DNA of 64,000 bases from Terripilifer ovatus. Its GTDB lineage: Bacteria; Pseudomonadota; Alphaproteobacteria; Rhizobiales; Beijerinckiaceae. The DNA lies in the NCBI GenBank assembly GCA_029222685.1, contig JARHVB010000008.1, positions 1-64,000 of the forward strand. The letters run 5' to 3'. The position numbers were made by a program, and so were the translations under genes. Under the pieces are notes generated by a model that ran no database searches, was not told where the DNA came from, and worked only from the letters and a program-made list of their open reading frames with translations. The first letter of the stretch is position 1. Each line of letters opens with the position of its first letter. Positions 8,096 through 18,320 of this stretch are shown piece by piece.

Positions 8096-9154
8096 TCATT
8101 TCTTGCGAACATACGGACCCAGTTCCTTCGCCGCCTTCTCCGCGAAGCTGCTATCCACCGCCTGCTCGACGGTGACATTTCCCTCGATCCACCCTTGCTC
8201 GCGGTAGAACGCGAGATCTACCTTCAGGCTGGGTATGTTCAGCGTGCCGTTGGGTTCGGCGCCCTGGGGCGCGATGCTGCGATAGACCTGCGGGTCCTTG
8301 ATGCTGGTCATCTCCGTCAGGATGGCGATGACCTCGTCCGCATTGGGGCCGGCGAGATGTCCATCCTTCAGCGCGTCGTTGTAGAAGCGCTGGCCGCGCA
8401 GGTAAGCCCGCATGAAGCGTTGCGCCACGTCCGGCCGCTTCTTGATGAACGTGTCGCCGTAAATGGTCACCGAAGCCTCGTGGTTGGGCTCCATGACGTC
8501 GTCTGCCGTGATCCGGATGGCGCCGCTGGCTTTGATAGCCTGTGACGCCTGCGGTTCCGCGGTGAGCCCCAGATCAATGTTGCCATTGGCCAGCGCCGCC
8601 ACCTGGTTGGGATAGGACAGATAGACCGGCTCGATATCGCTGAATTTCAGCCCGATCATGGTCAGATAGGAGTACATCATTGCCGTGGCGCTGGAGCCCT
8701 GCGACGGCATGGCGACCTTCAGCCCCTTGATGTCGGTAGGCTTCTTGTAGCGCCCGCTGTCGACCAGCTCCTTGCGTATGATGAGAACGTTGTGGCCGTA
8801 GCCAGGCGGGGCATTGCTGTTGCTGGCGACGATCTTCACGCCGATGCCACGCGCCACCGCGTTGTAGAGCGCGGCTGTCGCCGAACCGACCGCCACGTCG
8901 AGATCGCCGGTGCCAAGCGGCGCGATCATCTTGATGCCGGAATCGAAGACGGTCTGCTTCACATCCAGCCCTTCGTCGCGGAAATAACCTTTCTTCATGG
9001 CGATGAAACTGCCGACATCGCTGCTGGTGCCGGACGCCGCCGCATTGACCTGGTCAAGTGCATGACCTGGCCCCGCCAACGCCACGCATAACAATGCTGC
9101 CAGACCGAGGCCGGAGCCTGGCCGTCCCGCCTTGCGCAAGATGCTTTTCCGCAT
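8096..9154 (-). CDS. ABC transporter substrate-binding protein, NitT/TauT (SsuA/THI5-like)
   Basis: The 352-residue product starts MRKSILRK with GGGAGGA as ribosome site; the longer start five codons upstream would overlap that site and is rejected. A signal peptide ends near GPGHALDQ. The body has IAMKKGYFRDEGLDV, LDVAVGSATAALYNAV and LGLTAEPQASQAI, the pattern of NMT1/THI5-like periplasmic binding proteins for sulfonates, nitrate, pyrimidine precursors or aromatic acids. No permease or ATPase gene is adjacent, so the rest of the transporter must lie elsewhere and the ligand is unknown. Confidence 0.88.
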   Translation of the reverse strand: MRKSILRKAGRPGSGLGLAALLCVALAGPGHALDQVNAAASGTSSDVGSFIAMKKGYFRDEGLDVKQTVFDSGIKMIAPLGTGDLDVAVGSATAALYNAVARGIGVKIVASNSNAPPGYGHNVLIIRKELVDSGRYKKPTDIKGLKVAMPSQGSSATAMMYSYLTMIGLKFSDIEPVYLSYPNQVAALANGNIDLGLTAEPQASQAIKASGAIRITADDVMEPNHEASVTIYGDTFIKKRPDVAQRFMRAYLRGQRFYNDALKDGHLAGPNADEVIAILTEMTSIKDPQVYRSIAPQGAEPNGTLNIPSLKVDLAFYREQGWIEGNVTVEQAVDSSFAEKAAKELGPYVRKK

Positions 9155-9254
9155 CAATCTTCCTCCCATTTGAAGACGCCTTCTTGGGCGCTATTTTCTG
9201 CTTGTGCATCGTCGGCCCGCATGCGGCCTCTGTCAATCAGGCGGAATCCTTCTT

Positions 9255-9302
9255 CCGTTACGCAAGAAGATGGCCCTCGCATGGCGAGGGTCGGATGAGG
9301 GC
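9255..9302 (+). repeat. REP-like palindromic element (degenerate copy)
   Basis: The segment contains GGCCCTCGCATGGCGAGGG followed by TCGGATGAGG. The CCCTCGC/GCGAGGG arms and the TCGGATGAGGG tail are shared with two better copies at 18092-18147 and 18233-18291. It lies between the ABC binding protein gene and the 3' end of dprA. Confidence 0.7.
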
Positions 9303-9311
9303 GGGGCGCAT

Positions 9312-10556
9312 TCAGCTCTGCAGCAGCGAAACCCTGTTGCCGCCGTGGCGGCCGATCTGTCCGAGAATGTCCAACTCCATGATCGCCGCCTGAATCTCTG
9401 CGGCGGAATGTCCGGTCGCGCGCACCAGATCATCGATCGTAACCGGCGACGGACCCAGCAGCTCTTGTACCCGTTCGACAAGATTTGTCGTTGCGCCGGA
9501 CGCCATGTCGCGGCGCGGCGCCGGCGATGGCGTTGCCATCTTCTCGTGTTGATGAGGAGAATGCGTGCGCGGCACCGCTTGATCGTCGAGATCACGTTCG
9601 TCCCACAGCCTGTCATCACCTGCGACGGGCTCGTCGAACAATCCGCCGCGCCGGGTGACGCCGGAGGCGACGAGCGGCGCAAGCGCTTCGATCACGTCCT
9701 CGCTGCTGGTGCAAAGCGTCGCGCCCTGCCGCAACAGATCGTTGGCGCCTTCGGCGCGCGGATCGAGCGGCGAGCCCGGCACGGCGAAGACTTCCCTGCC
9801 CTGCTCGTTGGCGAAACGCGCCGTGATGAGCGAGCCCGAGCGGCGCGCCGCCTCGATCACCACGGTCCCCAGCGCAAGCCCGGAGACAAGGCGATTGCGG
9901 CGCGGAAAATCGCGCCCGCGCGGCTCCCAGCCGATCGGCATTTCGGAGAGGAGCGCGCCCCTGGCGCAGATATCATTCGCCAGCGCGATGTGCTCGGCCG
10001 GATAAATCTTGTCCAGTCCGCCGGCGAGAACGGCAATGGTCCCGCTCTGCAAACTCGCGCGATGGGCACTTTGGTCAATCCCACGCGCCAGACCGGATGC
10101 GATCACGAAGCCTGCTTCCGCCAGTCCGCGCACCAGTTTATCGGTGAAGGAGATACCCGCCGCCGATGCATTGCGTGATCCGACGATCGCCACCATCGGA
10201 CGTGCCAGCGCCCGCACGTCGCCGCGCACGGCGATCAGCGGCGGGGGCCCGTCGATCTCGCCCAACGCTGCCGGATAATCCGCTTCCCCCACAGCGATGA
10301 AGCGTCCACCCAACCGGTCGAGCGCCGCCAACTCGCGCTCGCAATCGTCGCGCGCGGCAATGCGGAACGGGCGCCCGCCGACCTTTTGATCGGCAAATTT
10401 CGGCAATGCGGCCAGTGCCCCGCCGGCGCCGCCGAACCGCTTGATGAGCGAATGAAACGTCCGTGGCCCGATGTTCTCGCTGCGGCAGAGTTGCAGCCAG
10501 TCGAGGCGTTGCGCGTGCGAAAGACCGAACCGTCCTTCCTCGCGCCTGTCGCTCAC
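9312..10556 (-). CDS. dprA: DNA-processing protein DprA
   Basis: DprA loads RecA on incoming single-stranded DNA during natural transformation. The 414-residue reading starts at a GTG (10556) that overlaps the plsY stop as GTGA; upstream codons in this frame only shadow plsY. An N-terminal SAM-like region precedes the Rossmann-fold core with [40 protein letters not shown] and [18 protein letters not shown] proline-rich linker leads to a C-terminal winged helix ([20 protein letters not shown]) as in longer DprA proteins. Confidence 0.95.
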   Translation of the reverse strand: MSDRREEGRFGLSHAQRLDWLQLCRSENIGPRTFHSLIKRFGGAGGALAALPKFADQKVGGRPFRIAARDDCERELAALDRLGGRFIAVGEADYPAALGEIDGPPPLIAVRGDVRALARPMVAIVGSRNASAAGISFTDKLVRGLAEAGFVIASGLARGIDQSAHRASLQSGTIAVLAGGLDKIYPAEHIALANDICARGALLSEMPIGWEPRGRDFPRRNRLVSGLALGTVVIEAARRSGSLITARFANEQGREVFAVPGSPLDPRAEGANDLLRQGATLCTSSEDVIEALAPLVASGVTRRGGLFDEPVAGDDRLWDERDLDDQAVPRTHSPHQHEKMATPSPAPRRDMASGATTNLVERVQELLGPSPVTIDDLVRATGHSAAEIQAAIMELDILGQIGRHGGNRVSLLQS

Positions 10557-11152
10557 GGTTTGGCGCCGATTTTTGTTTCCGTGCCGTCCATCAGCCGCGA
10601 AATATTGGGCCAGTGCTTGAACCACAGCAGCACCGCCAGCGCGACGAACAGTTCGGCCGGCGCCGGTCGCCCCATCGCCCAAAGCGCGACCGGCGTGGCA
10701 GCGCTCGCCGCCAGCGCCGCCGCGGACGAATAGCGCGTGGTGAAAGCGACGCCGAGCCAGACCACGGCGAACACGAGCGCGCCGGGCCACGCAAGACCGA
10801 GCGCGCAGCCCAGAAACGTCGCAACGCCCTTGCCGCCGTTGAACTTCAGCCACACCGGATAGAGATGGCCGAGAAACGCGCCGAGGCCCGCAATGACCGC
10901 CTGGTATTCGCCGAATTGCGCGCCGATGAGAACCGCCGCCGTACCTTTCAGGGCATCGAGCACCAGGGTCGCCGCCGCCAGGCCCTTATGCCCGGTGCGC
11001 AGCACATTCGTTGCGCCGATATTGCCGGAGCCGATGGAGCGTAGATCCTCCGTGCCCGCCGTGCGCGTCAGCAGCAGGCCGAACGGAATTGAACCGAGCA
11101 GATAGCCGATGACAAGGGCGATCAGATTGTGCGGGAGATCGGGAAACAGCAT
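10553..11152 (-). CDS. plsY: Acyl-phosphate glycerol-3-phosphate acyltransferase PlsY
   Basis: PlsY is the inner-membrane enzyme that acylates glycerol-3-phosphate with acyl-phosphate, the first step of phospholipid synthesis. The 199-residue product has about five hydrophobic segments and the three family motifs: [21 protein letters not shown] and [13 protein letters not shown]. It sits between pyrC' and dprA; its stop overlaps the dprA start by 4 nt. No strong ribosome-binding site is visible before the ATG. Confidence 0.95.
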   Translation of the reverse strand: MLFPDLPHNLIALVIGYLLGSIPFGLLLTRTAGTEDLRSIGSGNIGATNVLRTGHKGLAAATLVLDALKGTAAVLIGAQFGEYQAVIAGLGAFLGHLYPVWLKFNGGKGVATFLGCALGLAWPGALVFAVVWLGVAFTTRYSSAAALAASAATPVALWAMGRPAPAELFVALAVLLWFKHWPNISRLMDGTETKIGAKP

Positions 11153-11223
11153 GCGGAACAACACTCGTACGCGACGGCAGCCACAATAGCGTGCTTTGGC
11201 GCAAAACGAAACCAGCGCCGGCC

Positions 11224-12528
11224 TCAGACGATGGCGCCGGCGACCATGGTGAGTTTGACGACGCCTTCCATGCGGGCCTCGTCGAACGGCGTGTTCTTCG
11301 AACGCGATTGCAGACGCGCCGGATCGACGACGAACGGCTCCTCCGGATCGAACCGGATGAGATCGGCCGGCGCGCCCTTCTGCAGGCGTCCCTGCGGCAG
11401 GCCGAGGATTTCCGCCGGCCGCAATGTCATGGAGGCGATGAGCCGTGCGAGCGGGACATGGCCGGCCTGGACCAGCCGCAGCCCCGCCGGCAGCATGGTT
11501 TCGAGACCGATGGCGCCATATTCGGCCTCCGAGAACGGCACGCGCTTGGCTTCCACGTCCTGCGGATTGTGATCGGACACGATGACATCGATCAATCCAC
11601 TCGCCAGCGCCTCGACCAGCGCCAGCCGCTCCTCCTCGGTGCGCAGCGGCGGCGACAGTTTCAGGAACGTGCGGTAGTCGCCGACGTCCGTCTCGTTCAA
11701 GCTCAGGTGATTGATCGACGTGGCGCAACTGACCGGCAGTCCCACGGCTTTCGCCTTGGCGATGATGTCGAGCGACAATGTCGTCGTCACCAGCTGCGCA
11801 TGATAGTGCGCACCGCCTGCATTGCCCGCCAGGGTCAGCGCCACGAGGCGCATGTCGCGGTCGATCATGATCGCCTCCGCCTCGCGCGGAATGCCGGGCA
11901 GTCCCAGGCGGCTGGCGAATTCGCCTTCGTTCATGACGCCGGCGCGGGCAAGCTCGGGATCTTCGGAGCGGTGGATGATGACCGCGCCGAAGTCGCGCGC
12001 ATAGGTCATCGCCCGGCGCATCACCTGCGAGGACACGACCGATGCCGGACCGTTGGAGAAGGCGATGGCGCCGGCTTCCTTCAACAGGCCGATCTCGGCG
12101 ATCTCGCCACCGGCAAGTCCCTTGGTCAGCGCCGCACAAGGCAGGATGCGCACCTTGGCGGTATCGCGGGCGCGGCGCATGAGATAGTCGACGACTGCCG
12201 CGCCGTCGACGGGTGGGTTAGTATTGGGCGTTGCGACAATGGTGGTGACGCCGCCGGCGGCGGCGGCGCGGCTGGCGGTGGCGATGGTTTCGCGGTGGCT
12301 CGCGCCGGGCTCACCGATGAAGGCGCACATGTCGATGAGACCGGGGCAGACGATGTCGCCGCCGCAATCGATCGCCTTGGTGCGCGCGCCGACATTCGCC
12401 TTAGTGACATCCGCACCGACACCGACGATGCAGCCGTTCTCGGCCAGTACGCCGCCGCGTATTTCGCCGCCGCTCGCCGGATCGAGCAGGCGCGCGTTGA
12501 TGAGAGCTATCGGCGAAGACGTGGACAT
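11224..12528 (-). CDS. pyrC: Dihydroorotase-like protein PyrC', metal site lost
   Basis: The 434-residue amidohydrolase-fold protein follows pyrB by 45 bp. Active dihydroorotases have a DxHxH-R-EPG motif at the end of strand 1; here the equivalent is [19 protein letters not shown], which has no HxH. Other blocks are kept ([34 protein letters not shown]). It is therefore probably the non-catalytic PyrC' partner that holds PyrB in a dodecamer, as known in Pseudomonas and many alphaproteobacteria, with an active dihydroorotase encoded elsewhere. The partner role is inference; the missing ligands are visible in the sequence. Confidence 0.88.
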   Translation of the reverse strand: MSTSSPIALINARLLDPASGGEIRGGVLAENGCIVGVGADVTKANVGARTKAIDCGGDIVCPGLIDMCAFIGEPGASHRETIATASRAAAAGGVTTIVATPNTNPPVDGAAVVDYLMRRARDTAKVRILPCAALTKGLAGGEIAEIGLLKEAGAIAFSNGPASVVSSQVMRRAMTYARDFGAVIIHRSEDPELARAGVMNEGEFASRLGLPGIPREAEAIMIDRDMRLVALTLAGNAGGAHYHAQLVTTTLSLDIIAKAKAVGLPVSCATSINHLSLNETDVGDYRTFLKLSPPLRTEEERLALVEALASGLIDVIVSDHNPQDVEAKRVPFSEAEYGAIGLETMLPAGLRLVQAGHVPLARLIASMTLRPAEILGLPQGRLQKGAPADLIRFDPEEPFVVDPARLQSRSKNTPFDEARMEGVVKLTMVAGAIV

Positions 12529-12573
12529 AAATTTCTATCACTCCGCGAAACACCCGCAGCGGCCAGGAACGCC

Positions 12574-13521
12574 CTAACTATTGGGCAGATTCTGCGCCAA
12601 TGCTTCAAGGACAGCCATGCGCACGGCAACGCCCATTTCGACCTGTTCGTTGATCAGCGAGCGCGGCCCATCGGCAACCGCCGATTCGATTTCGACGCCG
12701 CGATTGATCGGACCCGGATGCATGACCAGCGCGTCGGGCTTCGCCCATTTGAGCTTTTCCTCGTCGAGGCCATAGAAACGCGCGAATTCCTTCAGCGACG
12801 GCACGAAAGCCCCGTCCATACGCTCGCGCTGCAGCCGCAGCATCATCACGATGTCTGCGTCGCGAATGCCGCTCTCCATCGAGCGATGCACTTCCACGCC
12901 CATGCGCTCAATACCGGCCGGCAGCAAGGTCGAAGGACCGACGACGCGCACCCGCGCCCCCATCTGCGTCAACAGGATCATGTTCGAGCGGGCCACGCGC
13001 GAGTGGGCGACGTCGCCGCAGATGGCGATCGTCAGCCCGTCGATGCGGCCCTTGTTGCGGCGGATCGTCAGCGCGTCGAGCAGCGCCTGGGTGGGATGTT
13101 CGTGGCTGCCGTCGCCGGCATTGATCACCGAGCACGACACTTTGCGCGACAGCAATTGCACCGCGCCGGAATGATGATGGCGCACGACGATGAGATCGGG
13201 GCGCATGGCGTTCAGGGTCGCCGCGGTGTCGATGAGCGTTTCGCCCTTCGTCACCGACGAGGTCGCGACCGACATGTTCATCACGTCGGCGCCGAGCCGT
13301 TTGCCGGCGAGTTCGAAGGAGGACTGCGTGCGCGTCGAAGGCTCAAAGAAGAGGTTGATCAAGGTACGCCCGCGCAGGACGCTCCGCTTCTTCTCTACCT
13401 GCCGCGAAACCTCGACCGCCTCATCAGCCAGATCCAGCAAGGCCTCGATGTCCGGCCGCGACAAACCTTCGATGCCGAGCAGATGCCGATGGGAGAAGAC
13501 GGGTTTGGCGAGGACGGTCAT
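12574..13521 (-). CDS. pyrB: Aspartate carbamoyltransferase, catalytic subunit
   Basis: PyrB joins carbamoyl phosphate and aspartate in pyrimidine synthesis. The 315-residue protein shows the carbamoyl-phosphate loop [13 protein letters not shown], the [14 protein letters not shown] motif, a [11 protein letters not shown] loop and [12 protein letters not shown] near the C-terminus. It is the first gene of pyrB-pyrC'-plsY-dprA on the minus strand. No pyrI regulatory subunit is present, consistent with the type of ATCase that relies on an inactive dihydroorotase homologue. Confidence 0.97.
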   Translation of the reverse strand: MTVLAKPVFSHRHLLGIEGLSRPDIEALLDLADEAVEVSRQVEKKRSVLRGRTLINLFFEPSTRTQSSFELAGKRLGADVMNMSVATSSVTKGETLIDTAATLNAMRPDLIVVRHHHSGAVQLLSRKVSCSVINAGDGSHEHPTQALLDALTIRRNKGRIDGLTIAICGDVAHSRVARSNMILLTQMGARVRVVGPSTLLPAGIERMGVEVHRSMESGIRDADIVMMLRLQRERMDGAFVPSLKEFARFYGLDEEKLKWAKPDALVMHPGPINRGVEIESAVADGPRSLINEQVEMGVAVRMAVLEALAQNLPNS

Positions 13522-13630
13522 ATCGCGCGTCTATAGGCCAGACAGCCCCGAGGCCGCAAGGCAGCCGGCCGACTTGCGCACTAAATTCCGGGGAAACCCG
13601 CGATTGCCGCGATCCTGGCCGGCGAAACGA

Positions 13631-14188
13631 TCAGGATGCCGTGCGCCCGGCCGCCGGCCGCCCCTCGTAGGAGGTGCCGAAGAGATAATCCCACAGGCCG
13701 GTGGTGACACCGAAATTGGTGTCGCCCTGGGCAAAATGATGCAGCATGTGCCGGCGGCGCGCCCGTGCCAGAAATGCGCCGCCGTCCATGCGCGCATGGG
13801 TGGCATAGTGGATCGAAGTATAGGCCAGGTAACCGGTGAGCACGCCTGCCGCGAAACCGCCTGTGGACTCCACGCCAAGGACATAGGCCGGAACGTAGAA
13901 TGCAATGATGATGGCAGCCGGACCGACGACGGGCGGCGTGCCGAACAATTCTTCCGGCTTTTCGTGATGGAAATCGTGCAGGGCCCGAAACAGCGCGCCG
14001 CCGTGAAACAGCCAGCGATGAAAGATATATTCGATCAGCGTCCAGGTCAGCAGTCCGAAGCAGAAGAACAGCAGCACATAGATCGCATTATGCGACTCCG
14101 ACGTCGCAACAGGCCATAGCAGCATGGCGAGAATGATCGGCGGCAGCAGGATGAAATCGAGGAAATAAGAGAAGGTTCCGAGCCGCAC
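13631..14188 (-). CDS. Sterol desaturase / fatty acid hydroxylase family membrane protein
   Basis: The protein has hydrophobic segments near its N-terminus and middle and eight-histidine-type di-iron motifs: EYIFHRWLFH, HDFHHEKP, HYATHAR and RRRHMLHHF. These are the clusters of the fatty acid hydroxylase superfamily, which hydroxylates or desaturates lipids, sterols or carotenoids at the membrane. A GTG at 14188 is preferred because AGAGG lies 5 nt upstream and translation then begins directly before the first membrane segment (185 aa). Codons at 14224 (ATG) and 14230 (GTG) are alternatives with poor ribosome sites. The substrate is unknown. Confidence 0.85.
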   Translation of the reverse strand: MRLGTFSYFLDFILLPPIILAMLLWPVATSESHNAIYVLLFFCFGLLTWTLIEYIFHRWLFHGGALFRALHDFHHEKPEELFGTPPVVGPAAIIIAFYVPAYVLGVESTGGFAAGVLTGYLAYTSIHYATHARMDGGAFLARARRRHMLHHFAQGDTNFGVTTGLWDYLFGTSYEGRPAAGRTAS

Positions 14189-14369
14189 GTTCGCCTCTTG
14201 TCTTCTACGGCGACAGGTCGCCATTTCCACCTATTGCTAAGCAAATAGAGTGGTGCGTCAAGCCTGTGTCGAAACAGAGGCGGGAACCTCGGCCAGAAGC
14301 TCCGGCAAAGAACGGCGTGAGTTTTGCCTGCCGACGTGTTCAAATTACCTCAAGATTGGAGTCAGGCGA

Positions 14370-14834
14370 ATGTCCCGCCCACCGTTTCCACCCTTCGACG
14401 CCACCACCGCCGCACAGAAAGCCCGCATGGCGGAAGATGCCTGGAACAGTCGCGACCCTGCACGCGTTGCGCTCGCCTATACGCCTGACAGCAAATGGCG
14501 CAACCGCGCGGAGTTCCTGGATGGCCGCGCCGATATCGAAGCCTTCCTGACGCGTAAATGGACGAAGGAACTCGACTACCGCCTGATCAAGGAAGTCTGG
14601 GCATTTCACGAGAACCGCATCGCCGTGCGCTTCGCCTACGAATGGCGCGACGACAGCGGCCACTGGTTCCGCTCCTACGGCAACGAGAACTGGGAATTCG
14701 ACGAGGCGGGATTGATGCGCCTGCGCATTGCCAGCATCAACGATCTGCCGATTACGCAGGCGGAACGGAAGTTTCACTGGCCGCTTGGCCGCCGCCCGGA
14801 CGATCACGCGGGACTGAGTGAACTGGACCTGTAA
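14370..14834 (+). CDS. DUF1348 / nuclear transport factor 2-like protein
   Basis: The 154-residue protein starts at an ATG preceded by GGAG. It contains [38 protein letters not shown] and the end block [19 protein letters not shown], which match the DUF1348 family with its SnoaL/NTF2-like cone fold. Function is unknown; the fold often forms small-molecule binding pockets. It is divergent from the sterol-desaturase-like gene and precedes topA by 284 bp, too far for obvious coupling. Confidence 0.88.
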   Translation: MSRPPFPPFDATTAAQKARMAEDAWNSRDPARVALAYTPDSKWRNRAEFLDGRADIEAFLTRKWTKELDYRLIKEVWAFHENRIAVRFAYEWRDDSGHWFRSYGNENWEFDEAGLMRLRIASINDLPITQAERKFHWPLGRRPDDHAGLSELDL

Positions 14835-15118
14835 AAGCCAGGCTAATGCTAGGACGACAACCAGAGGCGCTGTTCGTTTTTATGGCGCCCGTTTGAACCA
14901 TTTACTTTCAATAGCTTGCCGGCCGCCTGCCGCCACCGGGCTGGACGGTTTTCGGGCATGGCCCAGCGCGGCGCATTTGACACCGCGCCGCCCCTACACC
15001 ATGTTCCCGGCCAATCGCATGTCCTCCAGATCGACGGTCGGCGTTAGCGGCTCGTTCGATCTTTGGATGGCATTCTCATTAGATATCAGACGTTTGCGTC
15101 TGCGAGGGTCCCCCCGCA

Positions 15119-18079
15119 ATGAGTTCTGTCGTCATCGTCGAATCGCCGGCAAAGGCCAAGACGATCAACAAATATCTGGGCAAGGATTTTGAAGTTCTGG
15201 CTTCCTTCGGCCATGTCCGCGATCTGCCGGCCAAGAACGGCTCGGTCGATCCGGACGACGATTTTGCCATGCTCTGGGAGGTCGACGCCAAGGCCGGCAA
15301 GCGCCTGTCCGACATCGCCAAGGCTGTGAAGGATGCCGACAAGGTCATTCTCGCGACCGACCCGGATCGCGAGGGCGAGGCGATTTCCTGGCACGTGCTG
15401 GAAGTCCTGAACAATAAGAAAGCGCTCAAGGGCAAGTCGGTCGAGCGCGTCGTTTTCAACGCCATCACCAAGAGCGCCATTCTCGAAGCCATGCGCCATC
15501 CGCGCCAGGTCGACGGCGCATTGGTCGATGCCTACCTGGCCCGCCGCGCGCTGGATTATCTCGTCGGCTTCAATCTCTCGCCGGTGCTGTGGCGCAAACT
15601 GCCCGGCGCCCGCTCGGCCGGCAGGGTTCAATCCGTCGCCCTGCGACTGGTCTGCGAGCGCGAACTCGAAATCGAGAAATTCGTCAGCCGCGAATACTGG
15701 TCGATCGCCGCCCACCTGAAGACCAAGGACGGCGCGCCGTTCATCGCCCGCCTGGTCGGCGCCGACGGCAAGCGCATCCAGCGCCTCGACATCGGCACTG
15801 GCAAAGCCGCCGACGATTTCAAGGAAGCGCTGGAGCGGGCCAAGTTCACCATCGCTTCGGTGGAAGCCAAGCCGGCGAAGCGCCATCCCTGGGCCCCCTT
15901 CACCACCTCCACCCTGCAGCAGGAAGCCTCGCGCAAGCTCGGCTTCGCGCCGGCGATCACCATGCGCATCGCCCAGCGTCTTTATGAGGGCGTCGATCTC
16001 GGCGGCGAAACGGTCGGCCTCATTACTTATATGCGGACCGACGGCGTCGACGTGGCGCCCGAAGCCATTGCTGCGGCGCGGCGCGTCATCGGCCAGGAAT
16101 ACGGCGACAAATACGTGCCGCAGGTGCCGCGCAAATATACGACCAAGCAGAAGAACGCGCAGGAAGCCCATGAGGCCATTCGCCCGACCGACGTCGGCCG
16201 CCTGCCCCGCCAGCTCGCCAAGGTGCTCGATAAGGATCAACTCCGTCTCTACGAACTGATCTGGACGCGCACTGTCGCCAGCCAGATGGAATCCGCCGAA
16301 CTCGAACGCACGACAGTCGAAATTCTCGCCGAGGCCGGCACCCGCAAGCTCGATCTGCGCGCCACCGGTCAGGTTGTGCGCTTCGACGGCTTCCTGGCGC
16401 TCTACCAGGAAGGCAAGGACGACGACGAGGATGAAGAAGGCGGCCGTCTGCCGCCGATGACCGCCGGCGATCCGGCGACGAAGGAAAAGATCGAGGCGAG
16501 CCAGCATTTCACCGAGCCGCCGCCGCGCTTTACCGAGGCGACTCTCGTCAAGCGCATGGAAGAGCTCGGCATCGGCCGGCCCTCGACCTATGCCTCGACC
16601 CTCGCCGTGCTGCGCGACCGCGAATATGTGAAGCTCGACAAAAAGCGGCTCGTGCCCGAGGACAAGGGGCGGCTCGTCGTCGCCTTCCTCGAAAGCTTCT
16701 TCACCCGCTATGTGCAATATGATTTCACGGCCGATCTCGAGGAGAAGCTCGACAAGGTTTCCAACGCCGAGATCGAGTGGAAAGAAGTGCTGCGTGATTT
16801 CTGGCGCGACTTTTCCGCTGCCATCGGCGGCACCAAGGATCTGCGCACCACCGAAGTGCTCGACAATCTGAACGAGTTGCTCGGCCCGCATATCTTCCCG
16901 GCCAAGGAAGACGGCGGCAATCCGCGCGAATGCCCGGCCTGCGGCGTCGGGCAACTGTCGCTCAAGCTCGGCAAGTTCGGCGCCTTCATCGGCTGTTCCA
17001 ATTATCCCGAATGCCGTTTCACGCGCACCTTGACGGCAACCGCCGCCAATCAGACGGCTGAGGGCGACGGCAGCCGGCCGGGCGTCAAAGTGCTCGGCGT
17101 CCATCCCGATACGGGCGAGGAGATCACGCTGCGCGATGGCCGCTTCGGCCCCTATGTGCAGCAGGGCGAAGGCGAAAAGCCGAAGCGCTCGTCCTTGCCG
17201 CGCGGGCTCGCGCGGGATGACGTGACATTGGAAAAAGCCATCGGCCTGCTCTCGCTGCCGCGCGAAATCGCCAAACATCCGACCAGCGGCGACCCCATCG
17301 TCGCCGGCATCGGCCGCTTCGGACCTTATGTCCAGCACGGCAAGATGTACGCGAGCCTGACGCGTGACGACGATGTGCTCGAGATCGGCGCCAACCGCGC
17401 CATCGATCTCATCGTCACCAAGGAACAGGGCGGCGGCGGACGCGGCCGTTTCGGCAATGCGGCGCCCGCGCGCGTATTGGGCGACCATCCACAAGGCGGC
17501 TCGGTTTCGATCAAGGCCGGCCGCTTCGGCGCCTATGCCAACTGGGGCAAGGTCAACGCCACGCTCCCCAAGGGCACCGACCCCGAGAAAGTCACGCTGG
17601 AAGAAGCCCTGGCGCTCATCGCGGCGCGGCAGTCCGGCGGCGACGCCGGCGGTGGCGGCCGCGTGCTGGGCGAACATCCCAAAGGCGGCACGATCAGCGT
17701 GCGCGACGGCCGCTACGGCGCCTATGTGAGCGTCGGCAAGGTCAACGCGACGATTCCGAAGTCATCGTCACCGGAATCGATCACGCTCGAAGAAGCCATT
17801 GAACTGATCGACGAAAAAGGCGGCCCGGCCGTCAAAAAGGCGCCGAAGAAGAAGGCTGCTGCAGCCAAGAAGACGGCGACGAAAAAGCCAGTGGCCAAAG
17901 CAGCGGCAGGCAAAAAGGCCGTGGCTGTCGAAGATGCCGACGATGTACCGTTCGACGACGATGCGCCGAAGGCGAAGGCTGCGGCACCTGCGGCCCGCGC
18001 CAAACCGAAGGCTGCCGCAAAGAAGGCTGTCGTGAAGAAGAAAGCTCCGGCAAAGAAAGCGGCTAAAAGCAAGCCTTAG
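15119..18079 (+). CDS. topA: DNA topoisomerase I (type IA)
   Basis: TopA relaxes negative supercoils through a 5'-phosphotyrosine intermediate. The 986-residue product has the TOPRIM domain (VIVESPAKAKTINKYLG; DPDREGEAISWH), the catalytic Tyr304 in GLITYMRTDG, a zinc-finger block CPACGVGQ..CSNYPECRF, and a chain of C-terminal beta repeats of the GRFGAY / GRYGAYV type. The last about 90 residues are Lys/Ala/Pro-rich (KKAAAAKKTATKKPVAK), typical of alphaproteobacterial TopA and similar in composition to the H1-like peptide at 591-716. Full-length and intact. Confidence 0.97.
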   Translation: MSSVVIVESPAKAKTINKYLGKDFEVLASFGHVRDLPAKNGSVDPDDDFAMLWEVDAKAGKRLSDIAKAVKDADKVILATDPDREGEAISWHVLEVLNNKKALKGKSVERVVFNAITKSAILEAMRHPRQVDGALVDAYLARRALDYLVGFNLSPVLWRKLPGARSAGRVQSVALRLVCERELEIEKFVSREYWSIAAHLKTKDGAPFIARLVGADGKRIQRLDIGTGKAADDFKEALERAKFTIASVEAKPAKRHPWAPFTTSTLQQEASRKLGFAPAITMRIAQRLYEGVDLGGETVGLITYMRTDGVDVAPEAIAAARRVIGQEYGDKYVPQVPRKYTTKQKNAQEAHEAIRPTDVGRLPRQLAKVLDKDQLRLYELIWTRTVASQMESAELERTTVEILAEAGTRKLDLRATGQVVRFDGFLALYQEGKDDDEDEEGGRLPPMTAGDPATKEKIEASQHFTEPPPRFTEATLVKRMEELGIGRPSTYASTLAVLRDREYVKLDKKRLVPEDKGRLVVAFLESFFTRYVQYDFTADLEEKLDKVSNAEIEWKEVLRDFWRDFSAAIGGTKDLRTTEVLDNLNELLGPHIFPAKEDGGNPRECPACGVGQLSLKLGKFGAFIGCSNYPECRFTRTLTATAANQTAEGDGSRPGVKVLGVHPDTGEEITLRDGRFGPYVQQGEGEKPKRSSLPRGLARDDVTLEKAIGLLSLPREIAKHPTSGDPIVAGIGRFGPYVQHGKMYASLTRDDDVLEIGANRAIDLIVTKEQGGGGRGRFGNAAPARVLGDHPQGGSVSIKAGRFGAYANWGKVNATLPKGTDPEKVTLEEALALIAARQSGGDAGGGGRVLGEHPKGGTISVRDGRYGAYVSVGKVNATIPKSSSPESITLEEAIELIDEKGGPAVKKAPKKKAAAAKKTATKKPVAKAAAGKKAVAVEDADDVPFDDDAPKAKAAAPAARAKPKAAAKKAVVKKKAPAKKAAKSKP

Positions 18080-18091
18080 TAATGCGCGACT

Positions 18092-18147
18092 CCTTCTCCC
18101 GCTCGCGGGAGAAGGTGGGCCTCGCGAAGCGAGGGTCGGATGAGGGT
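18092..18147 (+). repeat. REP-like palindromic element, copy A
   Basis: The unit has a TTCTCCCGC/GCGGGAGAA hairpin, then a CCTCGC/GCGAGG hairpin and the tail GTCGGATGAGGG. It lies just after topA and is in opposite orientation to copy B at 18233-18291, 85 bp away. Confidence 0.8.
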
Positions 18148-18232
18148 GTCACACAAATGCCCTGTCCACAGAATCGCATGTGTCAAGCCTTTGACGCGCG
18201 CACCTACTTCTTCCTAGAGTCCAATTCGCTCA

Positions 18233-18291
18233 TGGCCCTCATCCGACCCTTGCTGCGCAAGGGCCACCTTCTCCCGTAACGGGAGAAGGAT
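18233..18291 (-). repeat. REP-like palindromic element, copy B (inverted)
   Basis: Read on the minus strand this gives CTTCTCCCGTTACGGGAGAA, then GGCCCTTGC/GCAAGGG arms and TCGGATGAGGG. Arm changes relative to copy A are compensated (CTTGC with GCAAG), which suggests selection on the hairpin. The inverted pair forms a BIME-like unit between topA and tex. Confidence 0.8.
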
Positions 18292-18320
18292 AGAGCAAGG
18301 CAGTTGCAGAAGGACGGAAG

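Noticed and set aside
11191-13536. Long plus-strand open frame across pyrC' and pyrB
   Set aside because: It is antisense to two certain genes, with an Arg/His/Asp-rich composition typical of shadows.
15086-17677. Very long open frame (over 860 codons) antisense to topA
   Set aside because: It mirrors topA codon by codon, contains no recognisable domain and has no ribosome site. High-GC coding bias produces such antisense frames.
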